Below are positions 1 to 6,476 of a DNA stretch of 32,699 nucleotides, one piece after another (position 1 is the stretch's first letter; each line of letters opens with the position of its first letter). The translations under genes were made by a program, and so were the position numbers. This DNA comes from Alistipes sp. (GTDB lineage: Bacteria > Bacteroidota > Bacteroidia > Bacteroidales > Rikenellaceae), in NCBI GenBank assembly GCA_019422485.1, contig JAHZDG010000001.1:4418-37116 (forward strand), written 5' to 3'. The notes under the pieces were generated by a model. It had not been told where the DNA came from and made no database searches. It saw only the letters and a program-made list of their open reading frames with translations.

Positions 1-29
1 AGGAAACCCTTATAAAACAAAGGCTTCCT
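1..29 (-). terminator. Possible hairpin downstream of galK
   Basis: Read on the minus strand, AGGAA-g-CCTT pairs with AAGG-gt-TTCCT around an 8-nt loop, about 28 bp after the galK stop. The window ends before a following U-tract could be seen, so termination is only inferred from position. Confidence 0.35.
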
Positions 30-56
30 CGTTGAACTAAAGGCTAATCGCTCGGA

Positions 57-1208
57 CTATTCGATCTTGTGTGCCCCCTGCGAAATCACCACTTCGATGA
101 TCCGAGGTTCACGACCGAATTTCTCCTGATATTTCGTTTTGATTTCCTGCAGATAGGCGTCATAAGCCTCTGTTTTAACCAGGTTGATCGTGCAACCGCC
201 AAAGCCGCCACCCATCATGCGGGCACCCAGCACTCCGGGATTGGCATGAGCGATATCGGCCAGGAAGTCCAATTCCGGGCAGCTCACTTCATAATCCTGA
301 CTCAACCCCTTGTGCGAACCGTTGACCTTCTGCCCGAAAGTCACATAATCGCCCTGTTCCAAAGCCTGGCAGGCATCCAACAGACGTTGGTTTTCCTCGA
401 TCACAAACCGGCAACGACGATAAACCACTTCTTCCATTTCGTCTTTGTAACGGTCGAGCATATCCAGGGTCACATCCCGCAATGATTCCACACCCGGCAC
501 GTGAGAGGCCACCACCGAAACGCCTTTTTCGCACTGCTCACGACGCACATTGTATTCCGACGAAGCCAGCGAATGTTTCACGCCGGTATCGAACAGCACC
601 ACCTTGCATCCGGCCGCTTCCGGATCGAACGGTTCGAGCTTATACTCCAACGAACGGCAGTCCAGACGGATAATCTTGCCCTTTTCGCCGAACAACGAGG
701 CGAACTGGTCCATAATTCCGCAGCGCACCCCGACATAATTATGTTCGGTCATCTGACCGATCTTGGCCAACTGCGCCCGATCGAAGCCCAGTCCGAACAG
801 ATCGTTCAGGGCAAACCCCACGGCACTTTCCAAAGCCGCCGAAGAGGAAAGACCCGCGCCCAGCGGCACATCGCCCCCGAAAGCCATATCGAAAGCCGGC
901 ACCTGAGCCCCGCGTTTTTCCATCTCTTTGACCACTCCATAAATATAGCAAGCCCACTGTTGAGCGGGTTTTTCACCGGCCATATCCAATTCGATCGCTT
1001 CGTCGTAATCGATGGAGTAGAGACGGCACACCTTCCCGCCATTGGGTTTGACAGCCACATAGATCGCCTTGTCAATGGCACCGGGCATCACAAAACCCAT
1101 GTTATAATCGGTGTGTTCGCCGATCAGATTGACCCGGCCCGGAGAGGCGTACAGCGAAGCTCCCTCGCCAAAATGCGCCTTGAATTTTTCCTGCAATTGT
1201 GTCTTCAT
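57..1208 (-). CDS. galK: Galactokinase
   Basis: ATP-dependent phosphorylation of D-galactose to galactose-1-phosphate, first committed step of the Leloir pathway, cytoplasmic. The 383-aa product has the three GHMP-kinase signatures: the galactokinase N-terminal signature GRVNLIGEHTDYN at residues 24-36, the ATP-binding loop PLGAGLSSSAALE at 115-127, and the C-terminal glycine motif GARMMGGGFGGC at 328-339. Asp167 in GIMDQ is the expected catalytic base. Length is normal for the family. The start ATG has no Shine-Dalgarno sequence, as usual in this phylum. The gene follows truA by 61 bp on the same strand and I saw no promoter of its own in that gap, so it is probably co-transcribed. No galT, galE or sugar transporter is adjacent, so its place in a galactose operon cannot be judged here. 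Confidence 0.97.
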   Translation of the reverse strand: MKTQLQEKFKAHFGEGASLYASPGRVNLIGEHTDYNMGFVMPGAIDKAIYVAVKPNGGKVCRLYSIDYDEAIELDMAGEKPAQQWACYIYGVVKEMEKRGAQVPAFDMAFGGDVPLGAGLSSSAALESAVGFALNDLFGLGFDRAQLAKIGQMTEHNYVGVRCGIMDQFASLFGEKGKIIRLDCRSLEYKLEPFDPEAAGCKVVLFDTGVKHSLASSEYNVRREQCEKGVSVVASHVPGVESLRDVTLDMLDRYKDEMEEVVYRRCRFVIEENQRLLDACQALEQGDYVTFGQKVNGSHKGLSQDYEVSCPELDFLADIAHANPGVLGARMMGGGFGGCTINLVKTEAYDAYLQEIKTKYQEKFGREPRIIEVVISQGAHKIE

Positions 1209-1269
1209 GTCGTATAATTTATGGCTTTTATTCGTTTGATTGAAAAAGACTGACTGACTCTTTCAACGT

Positions 1270-2022
1270 TTACTCTGTCCAGTATATTTCCTCCGGATAG
1301 TCCACCCGGCTCAAAAACAGACCCTGAGGGGGAGCCGACGTACCGGCCAATCCGCGATTTCCACCTTCGATGATCCGGCAGAATCCTTCCCGGGAAAGCT
1401 TGCCCCGGCCCACATCCAGCAACGTACCCACAATCGCCCGCACCATGTTGCGTAAAAAACGATCGGCCGCAATCGTGAAAACCCATAAGCCATCCTGCTG
1501 TTCCCACTGCGCCCGCACCACATGGCACACGTTCGTCCGGTTATTGGAGTGCAATTTGGCAAAGCTGGTAAAATCCTCATAACGAAGCAACTCGGCCGCC
1601 GCTTCATTCATGGCCGCCCCATCAAGCGGACAGGTGAGGGTACAGGCCCGATCCCGGGTAAACGGATTTTTCCGAGGCGATACATAATAACGATATTCCC
1701 GCAACCGGGCATCGAAACGAGCATGTGCGTCATCCCGCACCCGTCTCAGGGCACTGACCGCAATGTCCGGCGGCAAGACGGCATTCAGATGATAACAAAA
1801 ATCGGCCGCCGAACCGATCGGCTGCCCCACATCGAAATGGGCTACATAAAACGATGCATGCACCCCGGTATCCGTACGTCCGGCCCCCACTACTTCGGTA
1901 GGTGTCCGCAGAATCGTCGAAAGTCCGCGCTGCAAAGCTTCCTGCACCGAAGGGGAATGCGGTTGGATCTGCCAGCCGTTATAGGCCGTACCATCGTATG
2001 AAAGTTCGAGAAAATATCGCAA
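1270..2022 (-). CDS. truA: tRNA pseudouridine(38-40) synthase TruA
   Basis: Converts uridines 38-40 in the tRNA anticodon arm to pseudouridine. The 250-aa protein begins MRYFLELSYDGTAYNGWQ, a typical TruA opening, and carries the catalytic motif GRTDTGVHA at residues 48-56 with the nucleophile Asp51. The later conserved block DGLWVFTIAADRFLRNMVRAIVG matches the RNA-binding/catalytic C-terminal half (residues quoted as FLRNMVR in short). The start codon is TTG at 2020-2022: the conserved N-terminus begins exactly there, an in-frame TAG lies only three codons upstream, and there is no better ATG. A TATCTTTG box lies 17 nt upstream. The gene is divergent from dapB and followed by galK. Confidence 0.96.
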   Translation of the reverse strand: MRYFLELSYDGTAYNGWQIQPHSPSVQEALQRGLSTILRTPTEVVGAGRTDTGVHASFYVAHFDVGQPIGSAADFCYHLNAVLPPDIAVSALRRVRDDAHARFDARLREYRYYVSPRKNPFTRDRACTLTCPLDGAAMNEAAAELLRYEDFTSFAKLHSNNRTNVCHVVRAQWEQQDGLWVFTIAADRFLRNMVRAIVGTLLDVGRGKLSREGFCRIIEGGNRGLAGTSAPPQGLFLSRVDYPEEIYWTE

Positions 2023-2039
2023 CTCTGTCTATTTTCTAA

Positions 2040-2047
2040 CAAAGATA
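2040..2047 (-). promoter_or_regulatory. Candidate -7 promoter box for truA
   Basis: TATCTTTG on the minus strand matches the Bacteroidetes -7 consensus TAnnTTTG and lies 17 nt upstream of the TTG start. No convincing TTTG-type -33 box is visible at 19-21 nt, so this is a partial match. Confidence 0.45.
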
Positions 2048-2124
2048 ACGTTTTTCACCGAAATCCCCCGATGCACCCAAGAAAGTTCCCCGGAAGAAAG
2101 TTTTATTTTCTCGGGAAATTAGCG

Positions 2125-2132
2125 TACTTTTG
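2125..2132 (+). promoter_or_regulatory. Candidate promoter of the dapB-pyrI operon
   Basis: TACTTTTG fits the Bacteroidetes -7 box TAnnTTTG. A T-run (TTTT at 2101-2104) sits 20 nt upstream in the position of the -33 element, without its usual G. It would give a leader of about 95 nt before the dapB ATG. Confidence 0.5.
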
Positions 2133-2233
2133 TTGGGATAAGTCACGATGTTTCGACAGGTTCGACTATCTGTCTGACAATGTGTCTTTTCCATCCGCTT
2201 TCAAGCGGCATTCAGTAACCTTAACCGTTCATT

Positions 2234-2956
2234 ATGAAAATCGCACTGGTAGGCTACGGAAAAATGGGTAAGGCCATCGAACAAATCTTACTCTCGCGTG
2301 GCCACGATATCGCCCTGATTATCGACAAAGACAATACCCAAGATCTCAATGCCGACAATCTGCGCGGCATCGATGTCGCCATCGAATTTTCCACCCCGCA
2401 GACCGCTTTCCACAATATTTCGATCTGTCTGGAAGCCGGCACCCCCGTGGTTTGTGGAACCACAGCCTGGTTGGATCGCTTCGCCGAAGTCGAAGAATTG
2501 TGCCGTCGCAAAAACGGCACCTTTTTCTATGCCTCGAACTACAGCATCGGAGTAAATATCTTCTTCGAAGTCAATCGCCGATTGGCCGAACTGATGAATC
2601 GCTTCGCCGAGTACGACGTTACGATCGAGGAAACCCATCACACCCAGAAAAAAGATGCCCCCAGCGGTACCGCCATTACGGCTGCCGAAGGCATTCTCGA
2701 AAACCTCGACCGCAAAACGCGTTGGATCTGCGGATCGACCACCGTTCCCGAAGAACTGGGTATTGCGGCCATCCGACGCAGTGTCGTACCGGGAACTCAC
2801 ACCGTCACCTATGAATCGGAAGTGGACCAGATCACATTGACCCACACGGCCAAAAGCCGGCAAGGATTCGCCGCCGGAGCGGTATTGGCTGCCGAATTCA
2901 TCCAAGGTAAAAAAGGTATTTTCTCGATGAAAGACCTGATGCAAACCAACGTCTGA
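2234..2956 (+). CDS. dapB: 4-hydroxy-tetrahydrodipicolinate reductase
   Basis: NAD(P)H-dependent reductase of the diaminopimelate pathway, supplying lysine and the peptidoglycan cross-linking amino acid. The 240-aa protein starts with a Rossmann nucleotide loop VGYGKMGKAI (residues 6-15). The family signature EETHHTQKKDAPSGTA is at 132-147, with His135 as the expected general acid and Lys139 as the partner lysine (counterparts of E. coli His159 and Lys163). It is somewhat shorter than the about 270 aa of proteobacterial forms. It is the first gene of a tight plus-strand cluster: lepB begins 7 bp after its stop. No Shine-Dalgarno sequence precedes the ATG. Confidence 0.96.
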   Translation: MKIALVGYGKMGKAIEQILLSRGHDIALIIDKDNTQDLNADNLRGIDVAIEFSTPQTAFHNISICLEAGTPVVCGTTAWLDRFAEVEELCRRKNGTFFYASNYSIGVNIFFEVNRRLAELMNRFAEYDVTIEETHHTQKKDAPSGTAITAAEGILENLDRKTRWICGSTTVPEELGIAAIRRSVVPGTHTVTYESEVDQITLTHTAKSRQGFAAGAVLAAEFIQGKKGIFSMKDLMQTNV

Positions 2957-2963
2957 TCACCCT

Positions 2964-4340
2964 ATGGAAACCCTCAAAAAACTCTGGAGCAACAAGTGGG
3001 TGAAATTCTCGCTGGTCTCCATCCTCTATATTCTGTGGTTCGTTGTCTGGACCGGCAACCTGTGGATGTTGCTGGGCGAAATCGTCCTGTTCGACCTCTA
3101 CATCTCGAAATATTTCTACCGTTTCTGCTGGGCCAAACACAAACAACGGAAACAGGAAAACAAAACCTATCGCCGAACCGCAGAATGGGTCGAAGCCATT
3201 CTGTTTGCCACGATCGTGGCCAGTCTGATCCGCATTTTCTTCTTTGAAATGTACGTCATTCCGACCTCGTCGATGGAAAAATCGCTGCTGGTGGGCGACT
3301 ATCTGTGTGTCAGCAAAGTGGCCTACGGGCCAAAAATTCCCAATACACCCTTGTCCTTCCCGCTGGTACACAACACCATGCCGTTCTCTCAAACGAAAAA
3401 ATCGTTCGTAGAATGGATCTCCTGGCCCTATCATCGCCTCAAAGGAATCGGCTCGGTGAAACGTTACGATGCCGTGGTTTTCAACTTCCCGGAAGGGGAT
3501 ACGGTCATTCTGGAAAACCAGGCGGTCAGCTACTACGAAATGTTGCGCCAATACCAAAACATGTACGGCCCGGAAGAGGGGAGACGCCACTTGTGGGAAA
3601 ACGGGACAATCATCGAACGTCCGGTCGATAAACGCGAAAACTACATCAAACGCGCCATCGGCATGCCCGGCGATACGCTCAGCATCCGTCACGGACAGGT
3701 CTACCTCAACGGAGGTCCGCAACAGGAAATTCCCGGCATGCAGTTTGTTTATTTCGTACATACCAACGGTACGCCGATCTCGGCCGAAGCCTTCGAGGAG
3801 ATGGGCATCGCCAAAGACGACATCAGTTACAACAATGCCGATCAAACGTACACCTTACCGTTGACGGCTCAGAATGCAGAGCGGATTCGGGGCATGCGCA
3901 ATGTCACCGAAGTGATCAAATACGAAGCGCAGGGATGGAACCCCTCCATCTTCCCGCACAGCGATCTGCCGGCCTATGCCTGGAACGAAGACAATTTCGG
4001 TCCGCTGTGGATCCCGGCAAAAGGGGCCACCGTTCAGTTGACCCTGCAAAACCTGCCGCTGTATCGCCGCATCATCGAAACGTATGAAGGTCATACCCTT
4101 CAAGTGGACGGTGCACAGATCCTGATCGACGGAAAACCGGCCGACAGCTACACCTTCGGCATGGACTACTATTTTATGATGGGAGACAACCGGCACAACT
4201 CGGCCGACTCGCGATTCTGGGGCTTCGTTCCCGAAGACCACATCGTGGGTAAAGCTTCGTTCATCTGGCTGTCCCTCGATAAAGACAAGAGTTTCCCGGC
4301 CAATATCCGCTGGAAACGACTGTTCAAAGGAGTCGAATAA
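2964..4340 (+). CDS. lepB: Signal peptidase I, long form
   Basis: Membrane serine protease that removes signal peptides from exported proteins. At 458 aa it is longer than E. coli LepB (324 aa). Hydrophobic segments near residues 16-57 and 78-96 anchor it. Catalytic box B is IPTSSMEKSLLVGDY with nucleophile Ser103. The general base is Lys229 in the KRAIGMPGD motif. The C-terminal box MGDNRHNSADSRFWG (406-420) completes the active site. About 160 residues separate the lysine box and this last box, an enlarged extracytoplasmic domain also common in Bacteroidetes signal peptidases (known of the family). It sits between dapB (7 bp gap) and the YigZ-like gene (11 bp gap), which implies co-transcription rather than a functional link. 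Confidence 0.96.
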   Translation: METLKKLWSNKWVKFSLVSILYILWFVVWTGNLWMLLGEIVLFDLYISKYFYRFCWAKHKQRKQENKTYRRTAEWVEAILFATIVASLIRIFFFEMYVIPTSSMEKSLLVGDYLCVSKVAYGPKIPNTPLSFPLVHNTMPFSQTKKSFVEWISWPYHRLKGIGSVKRYDAVVFNFPEGDTVILENQAVSYYEMLRQYQNMYGPEEGRRHLWENGTIIERPVDKRENYIKRAIGMPGDTLSIRHGQVYLNGGPQQEIPGMQFVYFVHTNGTPISAEAFEEMGIAKDDISYNNADQTYTLPLTAQNAERIRGMRNVTEVIKYEAQGWNPSIFPHSDLPAYAWNEDNFGPLWIPAKGATVQLTLQNLPLYRRIIETYEGHTLQVDGAQILIDGKPADSYTFGMDYYFMMGDNRHNSADSRFWGFVPEDHIVGKASFIWLSLDKDKSFPANIRWKRLFKGVE

Positions 4341-4351
4341 CGAACAAAGCT

Positions 4352-4960
4352 ATGGAAGCACCCGCCGACACCTATTATACGCTGTCCGGTGAGGCAGAGG
4401 CTCTTTACAAGGAAAAGGGAAGCAAATTTCTCGCCTACGCCTATCCAGTGAACGACGAGGAACAGATCCGCGAACGACTCGAGGCCCTGCGCAAGCGCTA
4501 TTATGACGCCACCCATCACTGTTATGCCTGGCGTCTGGGTCCTCAAGGCGAAACGTTCCGGGCCAACGACGACGGAGAACCTTCATCAACAGCCGGCCGA
4601 CCGATTCTGGGACAGCTCCTGTCCCGCGAAGTGACCGACACCTTGGTGGTAGTAGTACGCTATTTCGGAGGTACGAAGTTAGGGGTCTCGGGACTGATCT
4701 CGGCTTATAAGCAATCGGCCGCCTTGGTGTTGGATGCCGCCCAGATTATCCAACGAACCGTCGACGACGCCGTCACGATCCGATTCGGCTATCTGGTCAT
4801 GAACGACGTCATGCGAATAGTCAAGGAGATGCAACCCCAAATCCTCGATCAGCAGTTCGACAACCTTTGTCAAATGAGACTCTCGATCCGCCGATCGCAA
4901 TACGAAACCCTGACCGGACGACTCGCTCAGGTCGAGGGCATGGATATGGAAACAGAATAG
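4352..4960 (+). CDS. yigZ: YigZ/IMPACT family protein
   Basis: A 202-aa protein of the UPF0029/IMPACT family. Conserved blocks in order are KGSKFLAYAYPV (22-33), DATHHCYAWRLG (52-63), ANDDGEPSSTAGRPIL (71-86) and VVVRYFGGTKLGVSGLI (100-116). The C-terminal part (about 140-200) corresponds to the ferredoxin-like domain found in YigZ. The family's eukaryotic members act in translational control; the bacterial role is not settled, so no reaction is assigned. The gene starts 11 bp after lepB and precedes pyrB by 41 bp. Confidence 0.9.
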   Translation: MEAPADTYYTLSGEAEALYKEKGSKFLAYAYPVNDEEQIRERLEALRKRYYDATHHCYAWRLGPQGETFRANDDGEPSSTAGRPILGQLLSREVTDTLVVVVRYFGGTKLGVSGLISAYKQSAALVLDAAQIIQRTVDDAVTIRFGYLVMNDVMRIVKEMQPQILDQQFDNLCQMRLSIRRSQYETLTGRLAQVEGMDMETE

Positions 4961-5001
4961 ACGACAGTTACATTAAACAAATAACCTTATATCAAACGAT
5001 T

Positions 5002-5913
5002 ATGGGGAAGAAAAACTTGGTGTCCATCAACGATTTTACGCGTGAGGAAATCATCAAAATCACGGAGCTGGCCGCACGCTTCGAAGCCGATCCGCACCAG
5101 CAGGTACTGGCCGGGAAAGTGATCGCTTCGCTCTTTTTCGAACCGTCGACCCGTACGCGGCTCAGTTTCGAAAGCGCCATTAACCATTTGGGCGGTCGCG
5201 TCATAGGTTTCTCGGAAGTCAGCAACACCAGCCTCTCGAAAGGAGAAACCTTTCACGACACCATTACCACCATCTCGAACTACTGCGACATGATCGTCAT
5301 GCGCCACTATATCGAAGGCGCTGCCCGTTATGCCGGAGAGATTTCCCGTGTTCCGGTGGTCAACGCCGGGGACGGAGCCAACCAACACCCCAGCCAAACC
5401 CTGTTGGATCTCTATTCCATCAAAAAGACCCAGGGCCGGCTCGATAACATCAATATCACCATGATCGGCGACCTGAAGTACGGCCGTACGGTGCACTCGC
5501 TCTTGCAGGCACTTTCGCACTTCAACCCGACCTTCACGTTCGTCGCTCCCGACGAACTGAAAATGCCCGAAGAATACAAACGCTTCCTCGATTCCAAAGG
5601 CATTCCCTATACCGAAACCCGCGAAATTCTGCCGGCTATCAATGATGCCGACATCGTCTACATGACCCGTGTACAGCGCGAACGCTTTTCTGATCCAATG
5701 GAATACGAACGCGTGAAAAATGTATACGTGCTCAAGAACGACATGCTTCAGGGCACCAAACCGAACATGCGCATTCTGCATCCGCTGCCCCGTGTCGGGG
5801 AAATCGATCCGGATGTGGATTCCAATCCCAAGGCCTACTATTTCCAGCAGACCGAAAACGGGATGTATACCCGCATGGCTATTATCAGTTATTTGTTGGG
5901 CGTCGTAAAATAA
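5002..5913 (+). CDS. pyrB: Aspartate carbamoyltransferase catalytic subunit
   Basis: Condenses carbamoyl phosphate and aspartate to carbamoyl aspartate, the committed step of pyrimidine synthesis. I place the start at the ATG at 5002 (303 aa, MGKKNLVSINDF); an open frame continues upstream to 4867 but would run back through the 3' end of the YigZ-like gene and add 45 non-conserved residues. Carbamoyl-phosphate motif FFEPSTRTRLSFE is at 45-57. The loop SLSKGETFHDT (78-88) contributes residues from the neighbouring subunit. HPSQTLLD (129-136) and RILHPLPRVGEI follow as expected. Directly followed by pyrI after 5 bp, so the holoenzyme is of the regulated c6r6 type. Confidence 0.97.
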   Translation: MGKKNLVSINDFTREEIIKITELAARFEADPHQQVLAGKVIASLFFEPSTRTRLSFESAINHLGGRVIGFSEVSNTSLSKGETFHDTITTISNYCDMIVMRHYIEGAARYAGEISRVPVVNAGDGANQHPSQTLLDLYSIKKTQGRLDNINITMIGDLKYGRTVHSLLQALSHFNPTFTFVAPDELKMPEEYKRFLDSKGIPYTETREILPAINDADIVYMTRVQRERFSDPMEYERVKNVYVLKNDMLQGTKPNMRILHPLPRVGEIDPDVDSNPKAYYFQQTENGMYTRMAIISYLLGVVK

Positions 5914-5918
5914 GGAAA

Positions 5919-6383
5919 ATGAATATGGAACAGAAATTTGAGGTCAGAGCCATCGAAAACGGTACGGTGATCGACCACCTGCCTTCGGACTCGCTTTTCA
6001 AGATCATCTATTTGCTGGGGCTGGAAAAAGACACCCATCGCATGACTTTCGGCAACAACCTCGAAAGCAAACGGATGGGAACCAAAGCCATCATCAAAAT
6101 CAACGACCGTTTCTGCCAGCAGGACGAAATCAACCGCATCGCCCTGTTCGCCCCGATGGCCTCGGTGAACATCATCAAGGATTTCAAAGTGGTGGAAAAA
6201 CGCCAGGTCGAAGTACCCCATACCATCGAAGGGTTTGTCAAATGCGCCAACCCTAAATGTATCACCAATGTGGAACCGGTCAAAACTTCGTTCACCGTTC
6301 AACAGGAAAACGGCGAAATTTCGCTGGTCTGCAAATATTGTGAAAAGACGACCCATCAGGACAATATGAAACTGGTCAAATAG
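5919..6383 (+). CDS. pyrI: Aspartate carbamoyltransferase regulatory subunit
   Basis: Binds nucleotide effectors (in E. coli, CTP inhibits and ATP activates) and holds catalytic PyrB trimers together. The 154-aa protein has an N-terminal nucleotide-binding domain and a C-terminal structural zinc domain with Cys109, Cys114, Cys138 and Cys141, at the same residue numbers as the E. coli protein. A second in-frame ATG two codons downstream (5925) is an equally possible start. It is the last gene of the dapB cluster and is followed by a hairpin terminator. A short purine-rich AAGGAAA precedes the ATG. Confidence 0.97.
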   Translation: MNMEQKFEVRAIENGTVIDHLPSDSLFKIIYLLGLEKDTHRMTFGNNLESKRMGTKAIIKINDRFCQQDEINRIALFAPMASVNIIKDFKVVEKRQVEVPHTIEGFVKCANPKCITNVEPVKTSFTVQQENGEISLVCKYCEKTTHQDNMKLVK

Positions 6384-6405
6384 ACCCCGATGTCGTCAAT
6401 CCTCT

Positions 6406-6444
6406 ATCCGGCGCAGGAATCACACAATTCCGGGCCGGATTTTT
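6406..6444 (+). terminator. Rho-independent terminator after pyrI
   Basis: ATCCGG pairs with CCGGAT, with an inner GGAAT/ATTCC stem, followed by TTTT. It lies 22 bp after the pyrI stop and separates the dapB-pyrI operon from uvrA. Confidence 0.7.
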
Positions 6445-6476
6445 CCGTTTCCTAACGGTACGCCATAATACCCCCT

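Noticed and set aside
2071..2271. 66-codon plus-strand frame before dapB
   Set aside because: Contains the dapB promoter box and overlaps the dapB start in another frame.
2898..3845. 315-codon minus-strand frame opposite lepB
   Set aside because: Shadow of lepB: His/Arg/Phe-rich composition, no domain, and lepB has intact catalytic motifs.
4867..5001. Extended N-terminus of PyrB (45 extra residues)
   Set aside because: The extension overlaps the end of the YigZ-like gene in another frame and has no similarity to PyrB; the ATG at 5002 gives the standard protein.
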